Of a stretch of 64,000 nt of DNA, positions 9,799 to 18,726 are shown in pieces; position 1 is the stretch's first letter; each line of letters opens with the position of its first letter. Source of the DNA: Paenibacillus faecis. Its GTDB lineage: Bacteria; Bacillota; Bacilli; Paenibacillales; Paenibacillaceae. Made by a program: the position numbers and the translations under genes. The stretch is taken from assembly GCF_008084145.1 (NCBI RefSeq), contig NZ_VSDO01000001.1:248001-312000 (forward strand), given 5' to 3'. The notes under the pieces were generated by a model. It did not search any database, was not told the origin of the DNA, and saw nothing but the letters and a program-made list of their open reading frames with translations.

Positions 9799-10433
9799 CG
9801 GGATTCCTCCCTTTTGGCCAATTGCAAAATCAACTGGACTTCCCCTCTTTGTATGCCTACCGATTTGGCGATCATGTCCATCGATTTCCCTTGCTCATAC
9901 AAATGAAACAGCTCGGGATATCGATCCCGTACCGACTCCGTCCGAGCCGCCTCTTCGGGCATCGTCTCCACAGCCGCTGCGGGTTCGGCTTGAACAACGG
10001 CGATCTCGGGCGTTCGTGCGGCCGGAAGGTCCGCTGCTGCGATCTCGCTCTTCGGTTCGCTCGCGGTTTCCGCCGGCCGAGACGGAGCTGCGGACAACTG
10101 CTGATCCAGCGCATCCAGCCGGGATTTGTACTGAAGCGCGTTCTGCTCCACTTCCACCAAGCGCTTGCGCAGCTCGACAAGCTGCTCCTGCTGGGCAAGC
10201 TGCTTGGCGGCGAAGTCCTGCTTCATCCCGGCTATCAAATCGATAAGCTCCTCGTTTTCCTTTTCAATCTCCGACATAAACTGCTCCAGCGTAGCTTCCA
10301 GTTCCGAGGCGCTGCCCGGGGAAGACGGCTGGGTCGCCTTCCGGCCGGGGAGAAGAAGCGCATAAACGAGGGCGGCGGCTCCCAGCAATACAATATAAAA
10401 CCATGGGTCTCCAAATGACAATGTAATCCTCAC
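9795..10433 (-). CDS. SwrB-like membrane protein (DUF6115-type C-terminus)
   Basis: 212 residues: a single N-terminal membrane helix (about 10-29), a coiled-coil region (about 40-110, heptad-rich Glu/Gln/Leu), an Ala/Pro-rich linker and a C-terminal helix-turn-helix-like module (YPELFHLYEQGKSMDMIAK ... GEVQLILQL). This architecture and the position after sigD match B. subtilis SwrB (YlxL), which promotes flagellar type III export activation and swarming. The assignment rests on layout and the C-terminal module; overall sequence similarity cannot be scored here. Translationally coupled to the next gene by an ATGA overlap. Confidence 0.65.
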   Translation of the reverse strand: MRITLSFGDPWFYIVLLGAAALVYALLLPGRKATQPSSPGSASELEATLEQFMSEIEKENEELIDLIAGMKQDFAAKQLAQQEQLVELRKRLVEVEQNALQYKSRLDALDQQLSAAPSRPAETASEPKSEIAAADLPAARTPEIAVVQAEPAAAVETMPEEAARTESVRDRYPELFHLYEQGKSMDMIAKSVGIQRGEVQLILQLAKREESR

Positions 10434-10495
10434 CTTTGATGTTTAAATAAGTACGTATTAGCGTCTTGCCCGGTGGGCTAAGCGGAAAATGGCCG

Positions 10496-10816
10496 CTACA
10501 GAGACAAATCGATATGACGGCCCTTAAAGGGATGTTCGGCGGGGTGCTCTTTTTCCTGCTCCTCCTGCTGTTCACCCTGCGGCGACTGCTGCTGCCGCTG
10601 TTGGTCCGGGGAATGGCCCTCGCGTTTTATTTTTGTATTGTGTGCGCTTTCGTCAATGTTGGCGCTCCGCTGGCGTTCAAGCTCCCGCTCCTTAATATTC
10701 TCCGCAGAGAGCAGGTTTTGATCGATGACAGGGCGTTGCTGATTCTCCTGTTGAATCCGTCCGGCTTCATTGGTCCGGGGTACCGCGATCTGCATTTCTA
10801 CGGCTTTCAAATTCAT
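10496..10816 (-). CDS. Conserved small hydrophilic flagellar-operon protein, unknown function
   Basis: 106 residues, no membrane segment. The N-terminus (MNLKAVEMQIAVPRTNEAGR) and the extreme C-terminus (HPFKGRHIDLSL) look like conserved elements, separated by a Gln/Glu/Arg-rich disordered middle. I recall similar small proteins beside fapA and sigD in Paenibacillus and clostridial flagellar operons, but no characterised function. The codon pattern, gap sizes (67 bases after fapA, 62 before the swrB-like gene) and the absence of a competing opposite-strand frame with a ribosome site support a real gene. Confidence 0.65.
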   Translation of the reverse strand: MNLKAVEMQIAVPRTNEAGRIQQENQQRPVIDQNLLSAENIKERELERQRSANIDESAHNTKIKREGHSPDQQRQQQSPQGEQQEEQEKEHPAEHPFKGRHIDLSL

Positions 10817-10883
10817 GGAATCACCTCATCGCTAGGATTATGGCCGCCCTTAAATGTTCGACATAACGAAAAGCTGGTTATCA

Positions 10884-12290
10884 CTAGACATATGCAGCCA
10901 TCGTGATATCCCCGTCGTTAAAGTAAAACGACATACGGGACAAAGGTTCCTTAATGTACTTCGTGTACCGTCCGATGACGATCCTGGACCCGCCATAGAT
11001 CGTTTTAAGGACATCCACCCGCGCCCGAACCGTTTCTTCAAGCGTTTTTTCAATCGTCAGCATCCGCTCTTTCAGTTCGTTCATTTCCTGAATGTTCGAT
11101 TTTTTGGTCATATTCAACTTGGAGCGCATCTCTACCTTCTCCGGGGTCAGCTTCCCTAACGAAGCGAGTTGGTCCAGCAGGGACAGCGCTTTTTCCGACT
11201 TTTCGAGATTCGCCATAATGTCTTTGACCTTCTGCCGGAGCTCCATCAGCTCATTCCGGAGTTCGGGGAGTACACCGACTTCTATGGAGGTCGTCGTCGA
11301 CATCGGATTGCCGATCACCCGGGCGATCACCCGTTCACCGGCCTGAATGCTGCCGCCTACGATCAAACCTTTGGTACCGTTGCAAACGACGTCGCGCCCC
11401 GCGCGGATATTCGAATGCATAATGCTTTGACTGACGATGATATCCTCACCGGCCACTACATTCCCGTCTTGAATAAAGGAGCTTTTGATGGAATGGCCCG
11501 CTTTAACCAGCCCTTTATTGTAACCGATAATTCCCCCGGTAATTTCGATGGAGCCTTCCGAATACAGCTCGGCTCCCTCAACGCCGCCGACAACACGAAT
11601 ATCCCCGGCAGCACTGACTTTAAAACCCGTCAGTACATTCCCGCGGATGACGACCGTGCCGACAAAATCGATATTTCCCGTACTGTAGTCGACGTCCCCG
11701 TTCACTTCGTAAACCGGGAATACATTTAACTTCCCTTTGTCGGTCATGGTGACCAAACCGTCAATCGCCGCGTACATGGCGGTTTGATCGGGGCTCAGCA
11801 CCACATTCTTCCCGATTTTGAATCTGGCTTCCTTCCCGGATTTGTTGGGGATCGATTCCCCTGTTACCGCCGTTCCGGGGCGTCCGGGAAGCGGAGGAAC
11901 TAGTTCGGCGATAAGCTGTCCTTTCCGGACATTGTTCAAACGAGTAATTTCTTTATAGTCCACCTTACCGTCATCCGTCTCCAGAGGTTGGTACCGTACA
12001 TCTTCAAGCGGGACGGAATAGCGGATCTTTCCATCCTCCCCGGGCTCCGGATCCAAACCGATGGCGATCGGGGTTTTACTGAAGAAATATTCTCTGGGAT
12101 TGATAGCGAACCGCTCGACAATATCGTCCTGAATCCCGTACTTGATGCCGTGGTGATGCAAAAATTGATATAAAGCATCCTTGGTACAGGAAAAATTTTC
12201 GTCTTTTTGGGTAAACTGCAGATAAGCGACGGTTTTATCATCATTAAAGGTGACGCTAAGAAGTTTCCCTAAATCGGCCGTAAATTCCAT
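10884..12290 (-). CDS. fapA: FapA/DUF342 family polymer-forming protein
   Basis: 468 residues. The N-terminal part (about 1-150) is the FapA domain with conserved LARG-like and PPLPGRPGTAVTGESIPN motifs; the middle (about 170-330) is a right-handed beta-helix with hexapeptide-like repeats (GNVLTGFKVSAAGDIRVVGG and similar), and the C-terminal third is coiled coil (about 340-430). Members of this family are proposed to form polymeric scaffolds, and some are linked to cell-surface or motility operons. Here it lies immediately downstream of sigD in the fla/che operon. Function in this organism is not established. Confidence 0.85.
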   Translation of the reverse strand: MEFTADLGKLLSVTFNDDKTVAYLQFTQKDENFSCTKDALYQFLHHHGIKYGIQDDIVERFAINPREYFFSKTPIAIGLDPEPGEDGKIRYSVPLEDVRYQPLETDDGKVDYKEITRLNNVRKGQLIAELVPPLPGRPGTAVTGESIPNKSGKEARFKIGKNVVLSPDQTAMYAAIDGLVTMTDKGKLNVFPVYEVNGDVDYSTGNIDFVGTVVIRGNVLTGFKVSAAGDIRVVGGVEGAELYSEGSIEITGGIIGYNKGLVKAGHSIKSSFIQDGNVVAGEDIIVSQSIMHSNIRAGRDVVCNGTKGLIVGGSIQAGERVIARVIGNPMSTTTSIEVGVLPELRNELMELRQKVKDIMANLEKSEKALSLLDQLASLGKLTPEKVEMRSKLNMTKKSNIQEMNELKERMLTIEKTLEETVRARVDVLKTIYGGSRIVIGRYTKYIKEPLSRMSFYFNDGDITMAAYV

Positions 12291-12335
12291 GTTTCGTTCC
12301 TCCTTCCATCTTCATAATTCAATTGGTCTGCACAC

Positions 12336-13124
12336 CTAGTCTTCTCTCATCAGCAAGTCGCGCTGCTTGTCCAAGGTGCCGCGGAGCCGCAAAATCGCTT
12401 TGGAGTGAAGCTGGGAGATCCGGGATGGCGACAAGGACATCACCTCCGCAATCTCACTCAGCGATAGATCTTCATAATATAACAGAGAGACGACGGTCCG
12501 TTCCTTCTCGGTTAATTTTTCGATTCCCTTGGCCAGCGATTCGCGCAAAAAATGCTCCTGTACTTTATAATCCGGATTTTTGGCCTTATCGTCAACAAGC
12601 AAAGTGAGCCGAGTCTCCGATTCCTCTTCACGAATCGGATCCTCCAAAGAGCAGAGGGTCATGACGGCCACTTCCTGCAGCATGCTCTGGAACTCTTTCT
12701 CGCTGATATGCAAGTGCTTGCTCATTTCCGCGTCGGTGACGGACCGGAGATATTGCTGCTCCAATTGCTGGTATCCTTCTTCAATCTTCTTGGCTTTCTC
12801 TCTTACGGAACGGGGAACCCAGTCCCCTTGGCGCAATCCGTCCAAGATCGCCCCCCTGACCCTCCAGGAAGCATAGGTTTCGAACTGAAGGCCGCGCTTA
12901 TAGTCGAATTTTTCGACCGCATCAATCAGTCCCATCACCCCATTGCTGGACAAATCATCCTTGGAAACGTTCTTGGGCAGACCTACGGCCAGACGTCCCG
13001 AAACGTAGTCGACAATATGCAGATACTTCTCGATAAGTTGTTTCTTGGCCTCCAAATCGCCGTGTTCCTTCCAACGCTCCCAAACATCGGCATAATTTAG
13101 AGTGGATGTCTTCCGCTCGTTCAA
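12336..13124 (-). CDS. sigD: Flagellar RNA polymerase sigma factor SigD/FliA
   Basis: Sigma-28 family factor that directs late flagellar, chemotaxis and autolysin genes. The 262-residue protein shows region 2 (YLHIVDYVSGRLAVGLP, then DLSSNGVMGLIDAVEKFD and FETYASWRVRGAILDGLR), region 3, and region 4 with helix-turn-helix (LSLSEIAEVMSLSPSRISQLH). The TTG start at 13124 has an AAGGAGGG site 10 bases upstream. Upstream neighbour is a two-helix membrane protein; downstream is fapA. An anti-sigma factor (FlgM) is not encoded in this window. Confidence 0.95.
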   Translation of the reverse strand: MNERKTSTLNYADVWERWKEHGDLEAKKQLIEKYLHIVDYVSGRLAVGLPKNVSKDDLSSNGVMGLIDAVEKFDYKRGLQFETYASWRVRGAILDGLRQGDWVPRSVREKAKKIEEGYQQLEQQYLRSVTDAEMSKHLHISEKEFQSMLQEVAVMTLCSLEDPIREEESETRLTLLVDDKAKNPDYKVQEHFLRESLAKGIEKLTEKERTVVSLLYYEDLSLSEIAEVMSLSPSRISQLHSKAILRLRGTLDKQRDLLMRED

Positions 13125-13139
13125 TTGCCTCCACCCTCC

Positions 13140-13562
13140 TTATTTGTCTGTCAGGTGACGAACGACCTTAGCCAGCTCTTCAGGATCTTTATCGTCAAGT
13201 GTCTTTACTAATTTTGGCGGATTCAATGGTGTAAACTCTTGAGTCTGTGACTGGTCCTTTGGTGTTTGTTTCAACAAATCGTTTAATTCTTCACTTTGAT
13301 CCGGTGTCGTAAGGTCGAGACTGGCACCTTTATCCTGTTCCTTAAGCGCGTCCGTAAGGTCTCTGACATCAGGCCGCGGCTCCTGTTCTTTGAGGAAGGT
13401 TATAACCCAGTTTGCCGCAAAAGCGAGCAAGAACCATACGGCGAACGCGATCAAGCCGCGGATAAAACTTGTCATAAACAAGTTATTGCCAGCCGATACC
13501 GCATAGGTAATCAAAAAACCGATAAATCCGAATAGAAGATAATACCCCAATTTTCCTGACAT
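13140..13562 (-). CDS. Two-helix membrane protein of the fla/che operon, unknown function
   Basis: 140 residues: two N-terminal membrane helices (about 5-28 and 33-57), then an acidic soluble tail (about 58-140) rich in Asp, Gln, Leu and Lys with the segment DDKDPEELAKVVRHLTDK at the end. It begins 2 bases after cheD and ends 16 bases before sigD, so it is co-translated with chemotaxis and sigma genes. No enzymatic motif is seen and I do not recognise a characterised family; similar proteins occur at the same place in Paenibacillus relatives as far as I recall. Confidence 0.7.
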   Translation of the reverse strand: MSGKLGYYLLFGFIGFLITYAVSAGNNLFMTSFIRGLIAFAVWFLLAFAANWVITFLKEQEPRPDVRDLTDALKEQDKGASLDLTTPDQSEELNDLLKQTPKDQSQTQEFTPLNPPKLVKTLDDKDPEELAKVVRHLTDK

Positions 13563-13564
13563 GG

Positions 13565-14062
13565 CTACAATTCCTTTATACCCATTTGTACACTGCGTAT
13601 GAATAAAATACCCGTTTCACAATCCAATTCAATCGTTCTTCCATAATTACCGCCCGTATCTTCCGCCACCAGCGGTATACCGAGTTCGTTTAGCATCACT
13701 TTACACGATTCCACATTTCTCGGGCCGATTCTCATGGAATCCCCTTTGCCCGCAAAAGTAAACATCTGGGAGCCTCCGGCCATTTTGGCGATCAGGCGGC
13801 TCTTCGTTACGCCAAGCTCCGAAAGCCTGCGCACAAGCTCAGGCAGTGCGGTATCTGCATACTTGGCCAAATTGAGCGCCCCTTCCCTCGCGATTTCCGA
13901 GGAAGGAAGCATCACATGGGCAAGACCGGCTACCTTCAGCATCGGATCGAACAATGTGACCCCGACACATGATCCTAGCCCCGTGGTGCGGATTAACCCC
14001 TGTCCGCGAATCACGTTCAAATCCGCCATTCCCACTTTCACAATGTGCTGCTCATCAATCAT
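13565..14062 (-). CDS. cheD: Chemoreceptor glutamine deamidase CheD
   Basis: Deamidates chemoreceptor glutamines and is a partner of CheC in the adaptation system. The catalytic cysteine is in the LGSCVGVTLFD motif near residue 31-33 and the catalytic histidine in LAHVMLPSS near residue 48; both are intact. At 165 residues it is family length. It overlaps cheC by 8 bases, which fits the known CheC-CheD complex, in which CheD binding raises CheC phosphatase activity. Confidence 0.95.
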   Translation of the reverse strand: MIDEQHIVKVGMADLNVIRGQGLIRTTGLGSCVGVTLFDPMLKVAGLAHVMLPSSEIAREGALNLAKYADTALPELVRRLSELGVTKSRLIAKMAGGSQMFTFAGKGDSMRIGPRNVESCKVMLNELGIPLVAEDTGGNYGRTIELDCETGILFIRSVQMGIKEL

Positions 14063-14681
14063 GTCGGGTCGGAACTCCTAGAGCGGTAAATATTTTATCG
14101 AAGGACTCGGGGTCTGGAATCAGGAAAAACTGTCCTTCGACTTCATGCTGACCTTCAATAAAAGTGGTATCGATCAGAAGGGCGGAGTCGCCCATCTCTC
14201 CGAACTGCAGCAGACCGTAGCTTAAAATCGCGCCGGCCATATCCAAAGCGAGCGCCGGTACGGTCGGAGTCATGGCCAACGAGGTGAAATCGGCCAGCGA
14301 GGAAATGTACGACCCCGCCAAGATGTTCCCGATTTCCGAGAGCGCGGACCATTCCATCTCCGAGAAACTTTCCTCGCTCTCGACCTCGATACCCGCCAGC
14401 CGGTGAAGCAGCTTCTTCGCCGCTTCGGGGCTCAGAATGAAGAACAGGTTGCTCGGCGTGTCTCCTTCCACCCGGAAGAAGATCGCCAGTACTATACGCT
14501 CCGCGCCACCCACTCGCTCCGCAATCGCTTCAAACGGCAGCATCTGGACTTTGGGAACCGCCATGTCGATCGGCTTGTCCAGCAGTTTGGATAAAGCGGT
14601 CGCCGCGTTTCCGGCACCGATATTGCCGACCTCTTTGAGAACGTCCATTTTGAATTCCGCAAAGTCCTTAAACAGATCCAC
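14055..14681 (-). CDS. cheC: CheY-P phosphatase CheC
   Basis: Dephosphorylates CheY-P and interacts with CheD. Two phosphatase helices of the CheC/FliY/CheX family are visible, each with the conserved Glu and Asn: EVGNIGAGNAATALSKLL (about 16-33) and LSEIGNILAGSYISSLADFT (about 113-132). 208 residues, GTG start. It begins 3 bases after the cheW stop. Confidence 0.95.
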   Translation of the reverse strand: MDLFKDFAEFKMDVLKEVGNIGAGNAATALSKLLDKPIDMAVPKVQMLPFEAIAERVGGAERIVLAIFFRVEGDTPSNLFFILSPEAAKKLLHRLAGIEVESEESFSEMEWSALSEIGNILAGSYISSLADFTSLAMTPTVPALALDMAGAILSYGLLQFGEMGDSALLIDTTFIEGQHEVEGQFFLIPDPESFDKIFTALGVPTRHD

Positions 14682-14684
14682 CGC

Positions 14685-15146
14685 TTATCCCTCTAAACTT
14701 TCCAATTGGATAATTTCACTGCGATTCAATACCTCGGACAGATTCAGCATCACCAGCAGGCGCTCATCGGACAAGCGCGCTACGCCTTGAAGATATTTGG
14801 CTTTGACGCCGCCGACCACATCCGGCGGCGTGTCGATCGAATCCGTATTCAAATCGATGACATCGTTGGCCGAATCCACGATAAAACCGACTTCCATTTC
14901 ATTGGCCGCGACGATAATAATCCGGGTCTGGTCGGTATACTCGGCCTCCGGCAAACCAAACCGGCCCCGCAGATCGATGACCGGGATAACGACCCCGCGC
15001 AGGTTGATAACGCCTTTGACAAACGAGAACGTTTTAGGCACGCGCGTAATCGGCATCATCCGCTCGATCGTTTGGACCTTGTCCACATCAATGCCATACT
15101 CTTCATGCCCCAGTTTAAACACGATTACTTTTAATTCTTCTCCCAT
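14685..15146 (-). CDS. cheW: Chemotaxis coupling protein CheW
   Basis: Links chemoreceptors to CheA at the cell pole. The 153-residue protein is a single CheW SH3-like domain with the usual EYGIDVDKVQTIERM, FVKGVINLRGVVIPVIDLR and IVDSANDVI blocks. ATG start with an AAGGAGGGATTTTC site. Lies between cheA and cheC. The length excludes CheV, which has an additional receiver domain. Confidence 0.96.
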   Translation of the reverse strand: MGEELKVIVFKLGHEEYGIDVDKVQTIERMMPITRVPKTFSFVKGVINLRGVVIPVIDLRGRFGLPEAEYTDQTRIIIVAANEMEVGFIVDSANDVIDLNTDSIDTPPDVVGGVKAKYLQGVARLSDERLLVMLNLSEVLNRSEIIQLESLEG

Positions 15147-15216
15147 GAAAATCCCTCCTTAAATGGTCCCGTCCGGATGATCGACCGCTCCAGCCCGGGC
15201 GAAAAAGCAAGCAGCA

Positions 15217-17298
15217 TTATTTTATGAATGAATTCGGATCGATGATTAAGGCGACTTGCCCGTCTCCCAGGATCGTAGCGCCCGCTACGCCCTGAATGGC
15301 AGGAAGATACTTTCCGAGATTTTTAATGACGATTTCGTTTTGCCCGATGAAATCCTCCACCGTCAAGGCCGCCAGGCGGTCCCCTTTGCGAATGACGACG
15401 ATTTCCGTTTCCTCCTCGCCGCTTTCGTCAAAATCGCTGACTTCAAACAGCTGAGCCAGTGACAGCAGCGGAATATGGGCATCCCGGTAAGGAACCATCG
15501 TATAGCCATGAACTTGCCGGATTTGCTCGCGCTTGATCAACCCGGTTTCCACGATGGAAGATAGCGGAATAGCGTATTTTTCCGACCCGACTTTGATCAG
15601 CATCGCCGAGATAATCGACAATGTCAGCGGAAGCTGTACCGAGAACTTCGTGCCTTTGCCCAAAGTGGATTGTACCGAAACGACTCCGCTTAAGGATTCG
15701 ATTTTCGTTTTGACAACATCCAGACCTACGCCGCGTCCGGAGATGTCGGAAATCACTTCCGCCGTACTGAACCCCGGGGCGAATAACAGCATGTACACCT
15801 GCTCGTCGCTCAGCGTCGCGGCTTCGGCTTCCGTAACCACACCGTTTTTGAGCGCCTTCGCCAATACTTTGTCGCGGTCTATGCCGTGTCCGTCGTCTTC
15901 GATCTCGATGAATACGTGGTTTCCGCTGTGGAACGCCCGCAGGTTCACCGTTCCGGTTTCCGGTTTCCCGGAAGCGATTCGCTCCGCCGTCGGCTCCACC
16001 CCATGGTCAACCGCGTTTCGCAGCAGGTGAACAAGCGGATCGCCGATCTCGTCGATCACCGTGCGATCCAGTTCCGTCTCGGCGCCGGTAATGATCAGAT
16101 CGATTTTTTTGTCGAGTGATTTGGCCAAGTCGCGAACCATCCGCGGAAAGCGGTTAAAGACGGTATCGATCGGAACCATCCGCAGCTTAAGTACGATATT
16201 TTGCAGATCGCTGCCGACCCTGCTCATATGCTCCACCGTTTCGGTCAAATCGGAGCGTTTAACTTCATACGCCAACTGTTCCATGCGAGACCGATCGATC
16301 AGCAGCTCGCTGAGGAGATTCATCAGGACGTCGAGCCGATCGATATCGACGCGAATGGTCCGCGACGGTGCGGCCGCCGTTCCCGAAGGCTTGGCGGCGG
16401 CTTTGGTCGGCTCCGCTTTCGGTTGCTTCGCTGGCGCTGCATTCGGAACCGGCTCTGTCGCGGCAGGTTCGACCACCGCGGACGCCGCAGCGGTCTCCTT
16501 GGCTCCCGAATTCAGTTGTCCCAATGTCTCATGATCCAAAACGACCACTTGGGCCGAGTCGATTTCCGACAGATTCATGATCATGCTTTGCAGTTCGCCG
16601 GCTTCTTTCTGGGTTATGTAATAGAGAGAAAAGCTGCGGTCGAATTGTTCCTGCTCGATTTCCTGGACCGAAGGATGCGATTTAACGACTTCTCCGTACC
16701 GTTCGAGCAGGTCGAATACCAGGTAGGCTCTGGCCGCTTTCAATTGGCAGTCTTCCCGGATCGCCACTTCAAGGTACATTACCTTGTGGCCTTCGGTAAT
16801 GGATTGCTCCAAAACGGAGTACTGGAATTCATCCAGTTGAATCGCCGTGCCGGCTCCCCCGGAAGCATCCGCCGTAGCGCCCGATCCCGCTCCGGGACTT
16901 CCGCCAGCCGGGGCCATGTCTCCGCGCACGATCGCCTGCAGATTCGCCACGATCGAGCTCACGTCGGCCTTTCCCTCACCGCCCTGCATAATGTCCTGAA
17001 CCATGGACTGCAGAGCATCCAAGCTTTGGAACAGGGTATCGAAAATAAACTCCTGCATCTTCAGCTTTTCGTTTCGTACCAGATCCAGCACATTTTCCAT
17101 CTGGTGCGTCAGGGAGGAAAGATCCTCAAATCCCATGGTGGCAGCCATCCCTTTCAGGGTATGGGCCGAGCGGAAAATAACCTGAACGATGCTCAAATCC
17201 TCCGGGTTGTTTTCCAACTCAAGCATATTTTCGTTTAGTGACTGTAAATGATCATTGGACTCATCGATAAACATGGATAAATATTGGTTCATGTCCAT
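15217..17298 (-). CDS. cheA: Chemotaxis histidine kinase CheA
   Basis: 693 residues with P1 to P5 domains in order. The phospho-accepting His46 is in RSAHTLKGMA; a P2 CheY/CheB-binding region (about 155-260) follows a Gly/Ala linker; an Ala/Pro/Lys-rich linker (about 265-305) leads to the P3 dimerisation helices; the kinase domain has an N-box (LLRNAVDHG), G1 (DDGHGID), F-box (FAPGFST) and G2 (GRGVGLDVVK); P5 is CheW-like. It phosphorylates CheY and CheB. Ribosome site GGAGGTG precedes the ATG. Confidence 0.97.
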   Translation of the reverse strand: MDMNQYLSMFIDESNDHLQSLNENMLELENNPEDLSIVQVIFRSAHTLKGMAATMGFEDLSSLTHQMENVLDLVRNEKLKMQEFIFDTLFQSLDALQSMVQDIMQGGEGKADVSSIVANLQAIVRGDMAPAGGSPGAGSGATADASGGAGTAIQLDEFQYSVLEQSITEGHKVMYLEVAIREDCQLKAARAYLVFDLLERYGEVVKSHPSVQEIEQEQFDRSFSLYYITQKEAGELQSMIMNLSEIDSAQVVVLDHETLGQLNSGAKETAAASAVVEPAATEPVPNAAPAKQPKAEPTKAAAKPSGTAAAPSRTIRVDIDRLDVLMNLLSELLIDRSRMEQLAYEVKRSDLTETVEHMSRVGSDLQNIVLKLRMVPIDTVFNRFPRMVRDLAKSLDKKIDLIITGAETELDRTVIDEIGDPLVHLLRNAVDHGVEPTAERIASGKPETGTVNLRAFHSGNHVFIEIEDDGHGIDRDKVLAKALKNGVVTEAEAATLSDEQVYMLLFAPGFSTAEVISDISGRGVGLDVVKTKIESLSGVVSVQSTLGKGTKFSVQLPLTLSIISAMLIKVGSEKYAIPLSSIVETGLIKREQIRQVHGYTMVPYRDAHIPLLSLAQLFEVSDFDESGEEETEIVVIRKGDRLAALTVEDFIGQNEIVIKNLGKYLPAIQGVAGATILGDGQVALIIDPNSFIK

Positions 17299-17327
17299 GG
17301 TGAGGCACCTCCTTCAAGAGATTCCGT

Positions 17328-18695
17328 TTATTTCACATCTTGTGCAAGCTTGGGGCCGATTTCGTGCAACGGGAGAATCCGGCTGACGCAGCCAAGTTCG
17401 ATGGCCGACCTCGGCATGCCGTATACGACGCAGGTTTCTTCGCTTTCGGCTATCGTCGAGGAAACGCCGGAATCGTACAATAACTTCATGCTTCTCGCCC
17501 CGTCGCTCCCCATCCCGGTAAGAAGAACAACATGTCGTTTCAGCGAGGTCAGGGGAAGCAAAGATTCGTACATCACGTCAACGGACGGCCGATGCCCGTT
17601 GCGCAGCCCCTGCTTCGATAACGATAGCTTGTAACTTCCGTCCGTACCCGAGACGACATGAAGATGAAATCCTCCGGGCGCGATATAAGCGGTCCCGGCC
17701 TGCAGCGCCATGCCCTCCTCGGCCTCCACCACGGTCAGAGCACTCAAGCTGTTCAGTCGCTGAGCCAGTGATTTGGTGAAATTCGGCGGCATATGCTGTA
17801 CGATGACAACCGGTGCCGGAAAATCGGCAGGCAGCTTCTCCAGCACCGCCTTCAAAGCTTTAGGTCCGCCGGTTGAAGTTCCGATCGCCACCAGGTCGGT
17901 AAACGACGTTCGTCTCCGCGGCGGCGAAGGCGGCGTTTTCGCAGCCGCCGCGTTCGGCTCTATGTCCGATGCCGGCTTCACAGGCCGATCGCTTTCGCTT
18001 TGCCGCTTCACCTTCGGCTTTAACGGCTCCAAAGGAGCAGCGGATGCCGAAGCCCGCTTCGAACGATCCGCGGCGTCCCCAAGGTCGGAAGCCTTCCGCA
18101 TCGTTCGCTTCGTATCTCGCTTCACGTCCTCCTTGGCCGCGGCGGCCTCCGCTCCCGAACGCCAGCCCTCTTGCTCCGCCTTAGGTTTCGGCGGGACGAT
18201 AGCCGCTTTTGGAATTTGGATTTGCCGTGATGGAGGAGTCTCCACTTCCAGCTCTTTAAGCTGCAGCGTCTTCTCCCTGGCCAGCTTACGTTCTTTGGCC
18301 GTCATGGCCGCCCGTATTTGCTCCCGCAGATCCCGCCCGACCTGCTTGATATCATGGGAACTTGTCGTCGCGGAGGGCTTCCGAATAAAATCGAAAGCAC
18401 CGAGCTCCAGGGCCATGATCGTTTCCCGCATCCCTTGTTCATTGATCCCGGACAGCATGATCACGGGAAGCGGATGTTCCTTCATAATCCGTTTTAAAGC
18501 CTCCAGCCCGTTCATCTCCGGCATCTCGACATCCATGGTCATCAGATCCGGTGAGACCGAACCGATCTTTTCGATGGCTTCCCGTCCGTTCGCGGCCGTT
18601 CCGCTTACTTCAAAGTCCGGATCCTGTTCGATTAAATCCGATATGATTTTTCGCATAAACGCCGAATCGTCAACCACCATTACCCGATAAGGCAT
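17328..18695 (-). CDS. cheB: Chemoreceptor methylesterase CheB with long linker
   Basis: Response regulator with an N-terminal receiver (phospho-Asp55 in MTMDVEMPEM) and a C-terminal methylesterase/deamidase whose triad is visible: Ser in AIGTSTGGPKAL, His in VIVQHMPPNFT, Asp in LTGMGSDGA. At 455 residues it is about 90 longer than usual because the linker (about 145-260) is an extended Lys/Ala/Pro/Ser-rich charged stretch. I use the ATG at 18695; an in-frame GTG lies at 18707 but directly abuts AGGAG. It follows flhG by about 31 bases. Confidence 0.94.
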   Translation of the reverse strand: MPYRVMVVDDSAFMRKIISDLIEQDPDFEVSGTAANGREAIEKIGSVSPDLMTMDVEMPEMNGLEALKRIMKEHPLPVIMLSGINEQGMRETIMALELGAFDFIRKPSATTSSHDIKQVGRDLREQIRAAMTAKERKLAREKTLQLKELEVETPPSRQIQIPKAAIVPPKPKAEQEGWRSGAEAAAAKEDVKRDTKRTMRKASDLGDAADRSKRASASAAPLEPLKPKVKRQSESDRPVKPASDIEPNAAAAKTPPSPPRRRTSFTDLVAIGTSTGGPKALKAVLEKLPADFPAPVVIVQHMPPNFTKSLAQRLNSLSALTVVEAEEGMALQAGTAYIAPGGFHLHVVSGTDGSYKLSLSKQGLRNGHRPSVDVMYESLLPLTSLKRHVVLLTGMGSDGARSMKLLYDSGVSSTIAESEETCVVYGMPRSAIELGCVSRILPLHEIGPKLAQDVK

Positions 18696-18726
18696 ATTCC
18701 GTTCCACTCCTGTCCTTTATGCAGAA

